Origin: Diabrotica undecimpunctata | Taxonomy: Eukaryota > Arthropoda > Insecta > Coleoptera > Chrysomelidae | Length of the DNA stretch: 64,000 nt | Reading direction: 5' to 3' | NCBI RefSeq assembly: GCF_040954645.1 | Contig: NC_092804.1 | Span: 43,863,753 to 43,927,752 of the forward strand | In this document: positions 55,935-64,000 of the stretch, in pieces | How positions within the stretch are numbered: the stretch's first letter is position 1 | How the letters are laid out: the number at the start of each line of letters is the position of its first letter | Program-made: the position numbers and the translations under genes | The notes under the pieces: generated by a model | What the model was told of the DNA's origin: nothing | The model's input: only the letters and a program-made list of their open reading frames with translations | Databases searched by the model: none

Positions 55935-56600
55935 CTACAACCCAAATCGGGCCTTGGCCTCCTCCAAACTATGCCTCCAACCTTGTCGGTCCCGCGCCGA
56001 TCTTCTCCAAGTTCTCACGTCTAGCAAATTTTGCGCGTCCGCTGCCACTTCATTCTCCCATCTTTTCCGTGGCCTTCCTTTTGGTCTTGCGCCCTGCATT
56101 TTACTATCAAGGGCTCTTTTCGTCAATCTTTCTGTCTCCATTCTTACTACATGACCAGCCCAGCGAAGTCTCTGATGTTTAACGAATTCTGAGATCAGTG
56201 TCTCTTTGAACAGTTGGTAGAGTTCATGGTTATACCTGGATCTCCATATTCCGTTTTCGTTAATAGGTCCAAATATCTTTCTTAGGACTTTTCTTTCGAA
56301 GACTTCCAGTTTTCTTTTTGTTCTTCTGTCATCACCCATGTCTCGCATCCATAACATACTATTGGTCTGATAATAGTTTTGTAGACCCTGATTTTCGATC
56401 TCCAGTGTATGTTTTTGGAGCGAAACACATGATCGAGTGACAAATAAGCTTTGTTTCCCTTTACTATTCTTCTTTGGACTTCTGGTTCTTCTGTTCCATC
56501 CGTGTTTAATGTAACTCCTAAATATGTGAAACTTTCTACCGTTTCAATATCGTCCTCTAATTCAACTGTGCGTCTGTTTTTATTCAACATTTCAACAATT
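55935..56600 (-). mobile_element. LINE RT C-terminal region
   Basis: Minus-strand frames give KNRRTVELEDDIETVESFTY, LGVTLNTDGTEEPEVQRRI, CYGCETWVMTEEQ and, after a single shift, KLEVFERKVLRKIFGPINE, RLRWAGHVVRMETERL and ARPKGRPRKRWENEVAADAQ, ending at 55935. The best-preserved of this LINE family's scraps in the window after the 44 kb copy. Truncated on the 5' side. Confidence 0.85.
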
Positions 56601-56845
56601 CAACATTTTATTTCATTGATGCTTAATTTAAAATTTTTAAAGATATTTAATATCTTACAAACCGACCGACTTATGTAGCATAGTAATTTTAGCAGGACCA
56701 CTTCCATCCATTCGCACAACTAATTTAATTTATATTATTTATTTACAATATTTATTTTCAGACTATTTACACTGATTTATTTCCGCGTTACAATTCGACG
56801 ACTTGATACCATTATTCATACTAACTTCAAATAAAAATGTCCTCT

Positions 56846-57026
<181 letters not shown>

Positions 57027-57199
57027 CCGTTATTCTGGAGTCCCCTCGACTGGACGACGACCTGTGCTGACCCTTCTCGAATAGTATGAAACGCCAGATC
57101 GGTTTTTTAGCGGATCGGAGAAACTACTAGAAAAATACTTATTAGAAAAACATGTTTACAGTTTAAATATGAGTCACATTTACCGTAACAATAAAATAC

Positions 57200-57710
57200 A
57201 AGTCGATGTTTACAAATAAGAAATTGAGTATGGTTATCAGATTGAGGTTCGTCAAATGTTACGTATGGTCCAATTGCTTTATGGCGTAGAAGCTTGGACT
57301 CTGAAAGCCCAATCCGTAAAAAAAAAATGGAACCATTTAAAATCTGGCTATATAGGCGTATTATTAAAATTCCTTGGACTGCAAAAGTCTCAAACGAAGA
57401 AGTGTAAAGACGAATTGGACATAGTAGAAAGCTTGTGAAAACAATTAAAATAAGAAAAACATCAAATCTGGGCCACATACTTTGAAACGATAAATACTCT
57501 CTTCTACATGTCATCATGCAATGTAGAGTAGAGGGAAGAAAAGGTTTGGGAAGAAAGAAGAAATCTTGGCTGAGGAATATCAGAGGTTAGACTGACCTAA
57601 GTGTTTAATAGATATTTCACGTTGCAAAAGATAGGGAAACGTTTAAAGAAGTGATCGCCAACCTTAGTAAAAAGATGACACAATTAGAAGAATTTATTTG
57701 AAAGTAATGT
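57200..57710 (+). mobile_element. LINE RT C-terminal scrap
   Basis: Plus-strand pieces LLYGVEAWTLKAQSVKK-like, NDKYSLLHVIMQCRVEGRKG and LGRKKKSWLRNIRG follow the same order as in the 44 kb LINE (LLYGVEAWT ... HDKYRLLQLIVQGK ... GRRRHSWLQNL). Multiple frameshifts. Confidence 0.78.
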
Positions 57711-58816
57711 TTTTCTAGTCTACCAGTGACTCCAAGCAGCAAAATTCTTCCACTGTTTCAAGGTTTCATATTGTATCTCTAAGTTGTTTTTCAAACTGGG
57801 TGTAGGAAACAACAATGGGCAGCAAACACAATAATCTTCTGCTTCAGTGATAACGAAGATCTTTTCGATCAAACGGCTCAAGAAAAAAACTGCATTTTCA
57901 ACTAGAGGAGGAACACTATTAAGGCATTTTGGTAAAAAATGGGGAGAAGCAAGAATAAAGTTAATCGTAATACAGAACCTCCTTTAGTTAATATCGTTTA
58001 TTGTCATTTTAATGTCGTAATATTATTTGCAATTGATATACATGTTTTTTTTTATATGGCTTCGACAGTTTGCCATACAGCCAGTTACATGGATATACAT
58101 GTTATAGATTGGAATATTCTACTCAAAATATTTTTATACATATATCATTCGGGGTCATATCCTTTATTATCTTTGTCATTATGTTGGTCAACTTTTTCAA
58201 GGTTGATGTATTACTTTATCTCCTGTTCGTTTCTATCTTTTTAGAATTTCCGATTTCTGACTGAAACTTGTCTCGTTTTTATCGTTAAAAATTGTTGTTC
58301 TTTGAGTTAATTCTTGTGCTTGTTGTTTAATGTTCTTTTAAAAATTTTTGGCCACTCTGCTGCTGTTTGATGTAATTTGTTATATTTCGTTTTTAATATT
58401 TACATCCCTGTTTACTTCTGCATATTCTGGTTGCTTTTTTTTCTTCATATAACTTCCGATTTTATAACGAAATTTCCTTTTGTAAACATTTCTATCTAGC
58501 TGTATCTTTGTTAATTATTACTTTTTGGATTTTTTATTCAAATCGTTATTCGTTTTTTATATATCTTCTCTTTGTGTTTTTTTCGAAGTATTTGTAATTG
58601 TTGCTTTAATGACATTCATTCATCTTTGATGTTATTTTGTTTATCTCTTTTATTTTATGTGAGTTTTATTTTCTGCTGGCATTTTTCGTTTTCTGATTTC
58701 TAAAAAAATTGTGTGCTTTTTTCTTTGGCCCCGCGTTTGGCGCCCTTCTTCTATCTAACCATTGGTCTTATTTGTTTTATGTTAGATAAAACCAGGATGA
58801 GATCAAAAATCACAAT
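57711..58816. other. T-rich spacer, no feature seen
   Basis: Very T-rich on the plus strand. Open frames near 57939-58264 are hydrophobic low complexity and not called. Confidence 0.4.
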
Positions 58817-58840
58817 TTAACCCATTAGCGCCTAACGGTA

Positions 58841-58857
58841 CCATATGGGCTCGTTAG
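58841..58857 (+). repeat. piggyBac subterminal repeat, left outer copy
   Basis: CCATATGGGCTCGTTAG, 20 bp inside the left terminal repeat. It is preceded by CGCCTAACGG, so the unit itself is partly palindromic. Confidence 0.8.
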
Positions 58858-59036
58858 AAGGAGGTTTTTAAAACGAGAAGAATTTTTTGTAGTGGGGACT
58901 CCGAAGCGGTTTGAGTGGTCAGACAAGTTTAGTACATGTCGATACATACCTAGGAGAGTTTGTGCGAACCAGTGGTAAAAGGTTTGGTTTGTTTTGGATA
59001 TTTGAATACATGTGATAGTAAATATTCGTGAAAAAT

Positions 59037-61155
59037 ATGGACATCAAATTTGTGTAAGTATTATTTAACTCTGAAAATATTATCTAGCTAATTGCATTTA
59101 TACGTATATTATCAATAACATGTGAAGGAATGTTAGTATGTAAAAACTGTTTTTGTCTAAATTATTATGGCTATAAAATTTGCCTCTAAACATAGGTGTG
59201 CCCATATGGGCTCGTTAGGCGTTAATGCCATTTAAGAATAATGTGTTTTATTTTAGGGGAATTACGCTTCAAGAAGCTCTAGATATAGCTTATAATGAAG
59301 GAAATGCCGTAGATATATATATTGAGCCTCCTGATAGTAACATCTTAACTGATGAAGACTCTGCAGATGAGGATGAGAGTGGTTTAGCAGACAATTTGTC
59401 GGCAGGACAACTGAGTGCTCCAGCTGAGATTGTATTTGCGAACAAAGACAGACTGGGACTCAACCTTGATAATATTGATATTTTATCTGCATCATCTCAT
59501 GTACATGTTCCAAATAAGGACAGTTATTCACTGAATATAGCCATCAAACCAGCAGTCACCAATTTTGTTGAAGGAGATTTGCAAACCGGTAGTCGTACAT
59601 TTCCACCACGGGACTACTCTAAATACCAATCGTTGAGCTGTTCAGAGATATTTGAATGTTTTTTCTCCGACGATTTGCTTCAAATAATTTTACATGAAAC
59701 GGTAAACTATGCTTTATTTCAAAATTGTCCTAATCCTAATCTGACCATAGAAGAATTAAAAGTTTTTATTGGTATTCTGATCCTCAGTGGAATTAATGTT
59801 TTGCCATCGAAAAGAAGTTATTGGGAAAACTCAGATGATATGAAAAATATTATGATATCAGAAGCCATGCGCCGTGATAGATTCTTGCAAATATGCAGAT
59901 TTATTCATTTTGCTGATAATAACAATGTAAACACCTCTGATAAAATGTACAAGCTTCGGCTAATTACAGACCACTTAAAATCAATTTTTCTTAAACACTT
60001 TATACCTGAACCAAATCTTTCCTACGATGAATCGATGATTCGGTATTTTGGTCGTTATGGATGTAAACAATTCATCCGTGGCAAACCAGTAAGATTTGGA
60101 TACAAAGTTTGGTCGTTGAATACTCCGAATGGTTACTTGGTGAATTTTGAAGTATACCAAGGAAAAAATCTTAGATCAAATTCTAATTATGAATCAATTT
60201 TTGGAAAACCAACGGCTCCTCTACTGCAAATGATTGAGGAACTAAAGGAAAAAGGAAACTTTCCGTACAATTTTTTTTTCGATAACTTGTTTACAAATCC
60301 AAATTTATTATGTACTCTAAAAGCTAATGGTTATACTGAAACCGGCACTATAAGGGAAAACCGCTTGCCAAAGGACTGCCCTCTTCCTTCAAAAAAGGAG
60401 GTTAAAAAACAAAGAAGAGGATACTTTTCATACATTTTAGACAGGAAAACGGGAATAGTGTATGTTAGATGGATGGACAATAATGTTGTCACCCTTGCTA
60501 GTACGAGTTATGGTATTGAGCCAGTGAAGGCAGTAGACAGGTTTAACAGAAAAGAAAAGAAAATACTTCCCATACCAAGGCCTAATCTTATAGCGGAATA
60601 CAATAAAAATATGGGTGGAACTGACCAAATGGACAACAACATATCTTGGTAAGTTTGTCTCTTTGTCTGCCTTTAGAATATAATTTTTTATCTGATTGTA
60701 GTTATCGCATTGGTATTAGATCAAAGAAATGGTACTGGCCCATATTTACTTATCTAATTGATGCTGCATTACAGATTGCATGGATTTTGTACAGAAAAAG
60801 TGGCCGAAAAATTAGTCAACTAGATTTTAGACGAAGTATTTACCAGGTAAATAAACAGGTAGAAGGAAGCTATTCAGTAGTACTCTTGTGTTTCTTTTCT
60901 TTATTTCAGACGTATTTAACAAGATACAGGGTACAACCCAAAGCTACTGGACGAGCACCGAAAGCAGCAGCGAGTGATTTTCGAGTTAGCAATGATATTA
61001 GATATGATGGAATGCATCATTACATTATTACAGTCCCCGAAGGTAAAAGGCGAAGATGTGGGGGTGACAATTGCAATAGTAGGGGACGAACAATGTGCTG
61101 CAAATGCAATATTGGACTTTGTATAGATTGTTTTCGAATGTTTCATAATCAATAG
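59037..61155 (+). CDS. piggyBac transposase, 599 aa, four predicted exons
   Basis: DDE_Tnp_1_7 transposase that excises and inserts the element at TTAA. Model: 59037-59053 (MDIKFV start), 59257-60648, 60702-60846 and 60910-61155. All introns are GT-AG and the phases close at 1800 nt. Length matches the classic piggyBac transposase (594 aa). An alternative start is the ATG at 59225, reading straight through to exon 2 without the first intron. The N-terminus is acidic (TDEDSADEDESG). The three catalytic Asp regions are present: LSYDESMIRYFGR, FFDNLFTNPN and NMGGTDQMDNN. After intron 2, CYRIGIRSKKWYWPIFTYLI is the conserved family block. The C-terminus is a cysteine-rich zinc-binding tail ending CCKCNIGLCIDCFRMFHNQ. 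No internal stop once the short introns are removed. AATAAA at 61251 could end the transcript. Active or recently active is inferred. Confidence 0.9.
59201..59221 (+). repeat. piggyBac internal repeat, left copy (21 bp)
   Basis: CCCATATGGGCTCGTTAGGC plus one more G, lying in the predicted first intron. It overlaps GGCGTTAATG (59218-59227), which matches 10 bp of the right terminal repeat. Confidence 0.9.
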
Positions 61156-61200
61156 TTAATTTTTATAAAAATAATTTTTTTTTGTGTATAATATAGGTTG

Positions 61201-61221
61201 CGCCTAACGAGCCCATATGGG
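61201..61221 (-). repeat. piggyBac internal repeat, right copy (21 bp)
   Basis: Exact reverse complement of the copy at 59201-59221, placed 45 bp after the transposase stop codon. Confidence 0.9.
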
Positions 61222-61250
61222 AACAGCTATTAAAGCATCTTGTTGTTCCT

Positions 61251-61256
61251 AATAAA
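61251..61256 (+). terminator. Candidate transposase poly(A) signal
   Basis: AATAAA about 95 nt past the transposase stop, still inside the element. Confidence 0.5.
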
Positions 61257-61358
61257 AAAATATGGTCAAAAGTATGTTGTAGGGTCTTATTTTAGTCATT
61301 ATTATTGTAAATTTCTAAAGTTTTAAGAAATTTTGTTTTCTCGGCGTTAATGGGTTAA

Positions 61359-61709
61359 GGATTTAGATAATTTAACATCTCTTACTAATAATTACTATTT
61401 TAATGGAAATAAGCCACAATTGAAAATTAAAATCAAATAAATTTTGTTTTTTGTTACTTGGTGAAAAATTCTTCTAATTTAATTTTATCCGACTCATTTA
61501 TATTGACAATTCAGACATATCTTATACATTTTAAAGTAGACAAGTAAACATAAGATATTGTCGTGGTATCAGAAAACGATGAAACTAAAATGACACATTT
61601 ATTATCTGCCCATTTGGTAACATTATTTTCTTACATGGTTTCTCATGAATACTTCTACATAAGGCTCCTACGACTTTCTGCTCTATTCCAAAGTATTGTT
61701 GCACATAAT
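61359..61709. other. Spacer after the piggyBac element
   Basis: AT-rich. Nothing recognised. Confidence 0.4.
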
Positions 61710-61945
61710 TCAAAAAGGTATTTTCACCAGCATAAGAAAGAAAATATATGGAACCATCATTTCATCTATCGAAAAACACTGTTCTTCTGGAATCGCTAAG
61801 TAGTTTTGGCATACATGTTTCAACAATGGACGGACTTTAAAGTACCTGTCGGTGCCATTATCCTCTTCATTGTTTGCGAAATGAATGTTTCTTCTGAGAC
61901 TTCGATAACGTTTTAGGGGCATCATATCAGCTACTTGATCATAAC
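61710..61945 (-). mobile_element. Second, decayed piggyBac transposase scrap
   Basis: The minus strand encodes YDQVADMMPLKRYRSLRRNI, HFANNEEDNGTDRYFKVRPL and PEEQCFSIDEMMVPY, the piggyBac block around the first catalytic Asp (DEMMVPYKG). It differs clearly from the intact element 550 bp away, so it is a different family. Confidence 0.82.
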
Positions 61946-62189
61946 GGAATGATTGAGACCCAAAAACGCAATAGGAAGGCTATCCCCATCAACTGCTCAA
62001 TGCCAACGAAAGATTTTATTTCCCTAATATCAGTGGCTACATATTTAACTGTCCTCTGGGTTGAATACAGATTTGTATTTTTTGAAAATAAGTGAATGGT
62101 GATGAAATATCAGTTATATTACTGCACATAGGTTCCGGAAAAAAGAAAGCAGAATTATAATTTTACGGTATTTATTTCTATCACTTGAA

Positions 62190-63150
62190 ATATAAAATTT
62201 CAACAAATAATTCATCTCATTTACTTATACAACCTCCATATAAATCTAAACACTTAACTAAACGTTCAGGTACACCCGAAACTAGGTCAAGGCCATCATT
62301 TTCGGTAATGGTGTTCCAGGCCTGTAAAACTGATCGAATCAAACCTTCTTTATCTCGTGGCGCTGCTCGTTCCACTTCAATCTTCATCAGTCCCCATTTG
62401 TTTTTAATGGGGCCAAGATATGGAGATGCTGCTTGCCACGAAATTGTTGCCAATTCGTGTTCTTGCATCCAAGCTTGAGTATAAGCAGAAGTATGGCATC
62501 TTGCATTATCTTGCTGAAAACGCCACCCCTATGGATATAAAAAACATGAGCCGTTTCAAGAAGAAAACCATTTAGGATGTCACAATATTTCGCACTATCA
62601 ACAGTACTATACAGAGAGGTGTAGCACCACGCTAAGATATTGCTCCCCAAACCATTATTTTAGAGGGAAATTTAGAAATTTGAACGGTAACATTTTCTCT
62701 TGATAGGACTTTCAGATGATTTACACCAAGCTGGAAACAACTTTCATCAGATATAAAGACGTTATTAAAATTATCTTCTCGAAAACGTTGATAATAATCT
62801 ATTCTTCGTTGCCTTTGCAGAGGTGTCATTGTAGGGATTTTTTTTCATTCCTTGATATCTAGCCTGGCTTTTTCAGTAACATGCGGACAGTTTCTGGGCA
62901 CAATTTTATTCTTCGTTGATTTCCAAATCTGTTCGCTAATTTTCGAAACCCTAGGCGGATTTTGTGGCCCTAAAGCCACTAAAACATTTAAATTGTTTCC
63001 GCGAATCTTACGCGGTCTACCCGAAACTGGCCTGTGTCTCATATCTATGCCATTTTTTATTCTCTTTATTGTCTCATACACTGCACTTGTTCCGAGTTCA
63101 GTCAATTGCACTAATTTTTTAGCGTTTCGGACACCCTTTCTATACAAATA
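62190..63150 (-). mobile_element. Tc1/mariner-type transposase relic
   Basis: The minus strand, from 63147 down, shows a paired-like HTH region (LVQLTELGTSAVYETIKRIK, then HRPVSGRPRKI), then RRIDYYQRFREDNFNNVFIS with ISDESCFQL (first catalytic Asp), SKIMVWGAIS, MQDAIL near the expected second Asp, and SPYLGPIKNKWGLMKIEV where the third acidic residue of the usual NPIENxW is changed to Lys. Several frameshifts split the gene into four open pieces. Not functional. Confidence 0.85.
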
Positions 63151-63239
63151 TTCTAGACTGGATACTTTCTAGACGGACTATATCTTTTAAGATACCACTA
63201 TAATCCGTTGGTTATAACTGAGAACCCGACAATGTGTCT

Positions 63240-63812
63240 GTAAAGATCTTCTTCTTGCAGTTCCTTCTCCTATCAGAGGTTGGCTATCATTACAGCTATC
63301 GTACCTTATTGGCGGCTGCTCTGAAAAGATCTCTTCTTCTTCTTCTTCTTTAGGTACCGTCTCCTCTAAGGAGGTTGGTAATCATCACAGCTATTTTCAC
63401 TTTTGAGATTGCAGCTCTGAACAAGTCGACGGAACTGCAATTATACCACTGTATCAGATTGTTGAGCTAGGAAATGCGTCTTCTTCCAATACTTCGTTTT
63501 CCCTGTATTTTTCCCTGCATTATGGTTTGTGACAACACATATTTATTTTAAGAAAAGATCTACTGAGCTGCAACTATACCACTCTCCTAGGTTTCTTAGC
63601 CAGGAAATTCTTCGTCTTCCTATTAATCTTTTACCCTTGATTTTACCTTGCATTATGATCCTTAATATCTCATATTTCACATCTCTGGTAATGTGGCCTA
63701 AATATTCCAGCTTTCTTGTTTTGATGTGCTTTATGACCTCGCAATCCTTTTGTAGCCTTCTTAACACTTCTGCATTTGTAGCTCGTTGGGTCCATGGTAT
63801 TGTTACGTAAAA
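63240..63812 (-). mobile_element. LINE 3' ends in tandem (three partial copies)
   Basis: The minus strand from 63812: VLRRLQKDCEVIKHIKTRKL, EYLGHITRDVKYEILRIIMQ and GRRRISWLRNLGEWYSCSSV. A second copy of the terminal block follows at about 63340-63530 (YNCSSVDLFRAAISK-like) ending in a GAAGAAGAAGAAG tail, and a third shorter block at about 63240-63335 ends in another GAAGAAG. All three share the family of the 44 kb insertion. Successive insertion into a previous copy's tail would explain the arrangement. Confidence 0.75.
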
Positions 63813-64000
63813 ATATGAGTCATATTAAAAACCTGTAAACATCTTGTTTATTAACGTATATGTTTTAGATTTTACGAGATCTTTCGATTAGCTGGCAGAA
63901 ATTTACCTGAGACGGAACTTTCCAAAGAAACCGGTCAGACGATGACCCGGATTTACCTTCTAGTATAAATCAGAGGGATTCTCCTGAATTCTAGGCCAGT
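63813..64000. other. Window end, no feature seen
   Basis: No feature recognised. Sequence is cut by the window. Confidence 0.4.

Larger units (their letters stand above)
58821..61354 (+). mobile_element. piggyBac-type DNA transposon, apparently complete
   Basis: TTAA at 58817-58820 and 61355-61358 flanks matched ends: CCCATTAGCGCC at 58821-58832 and GGCGTTAATGGG at 61343-61354, inverted with one mismatch in 12. TTAA duplication and short CCC-type ends are diagnostic of piggyBac. The 2.53 kb element carries one transposase gene with predicted introns, and a 21-bp internal repeat in inverted orientation (59201-59221, 61201-61221) with a third, shorter copy at 58841-58857 near the left end. These are likely transposase-binding subterminal repeats (inferred). 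Confidence 0.93.

Noticed and set aside
61563..61799. Plus-strand 78-codon open frame
   Set aside because: It overlaps the minus-strand piggyBac scrap, whose motifs are clear on the other strand.

Overview
This is a 64 kb piece of an AT-rich animal nuclear genome, most likely an insect and perhaps a beetle. The evidence is GT-AG introns, proteins of conserved eukaryotic families, and a dense load of insect-type transposons (Jockey/RTE/I-type LINEs, Penelope, Copia, piggyBac, pogo/Tigger, Tc1/mariner, hAT). The species cannot be fixed from the sequence alone. | Host genes. (1) A makorin-type RING/C3H E3 ubiquitin ligase on the minus strand (four exons, 4447 down to 696; its 3' end is not found). 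(2) CDC40/PRP17, a WD40 spliceosome factor, on the plus strand (six coding exons, 7292-16911, 571 aa, reading frame closed from ATG to stop). (3) A three-exon plus-strand gene I do not recognise (25884-29544, 151 aa). (4) Nibrin (NBN/NBS1), the FHA-BRCT subunit of the MRE11-RAD50-NBS1 DNA-repair complex, on the minus strand (eight exons traced from 51654 down to 30793, about 653 aa; the first short coding exon is not settled). Makorin and CDC40 are divergent with about 2.8 kb between their start codons. The unknown gene and nibrin are convergent, about 1.2 kb apart. | Mobile DNA by region. 1.4-3.4 kb: LINE and Copia scraps in makorin introns. 5.9-6.7 kb: a tiny foldback and a THAP-domain pseudogene between makorin and CDC40. 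9.5-14.7 kb: Penelope and LINE scraps in CDC40 introns. 18.4-25.4 kb: an older broken LINE split by a younger two-ORF LINE whose ORF1 and ORF2 are both open. 27.5-29.2 kb: a decayed LINE inside an intron of the unknown gene. 31.4-50.6 kb: nibrin introns filled with Penelope, LINE, Tigger/pogo and Tc1-like elements, including a 3.9 kb TIR transposon invaded by a LINE (11-bp duplication) and carrying a tRNA-like SINE head. 52.2-55.0 kb: a 174-bp hAT-type MITE with a clean 8-bp duplication inside a LINE, and a hAT transposase scrap. 55.8-57.7 kb: LINE scraps and a long (TA)n. 58.8-61.36 kb: a complete-looking piggyBac element with TTAA flanks, matched ends, three predicted introns and a 599-aa transposase with all three expected aspartates. 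61.7-63.8 kb: piggyBac, Tc1/mariner and LINE remnants. | No CRISPR array, operon or rRNA was seen, and no credible functional tRNA gene. The most notable items are the piggyBac element with its inverted 21-bp internal repeats, the nested LINE pair, the insertion events datable by intact target duplications, and the unidentified small gene.
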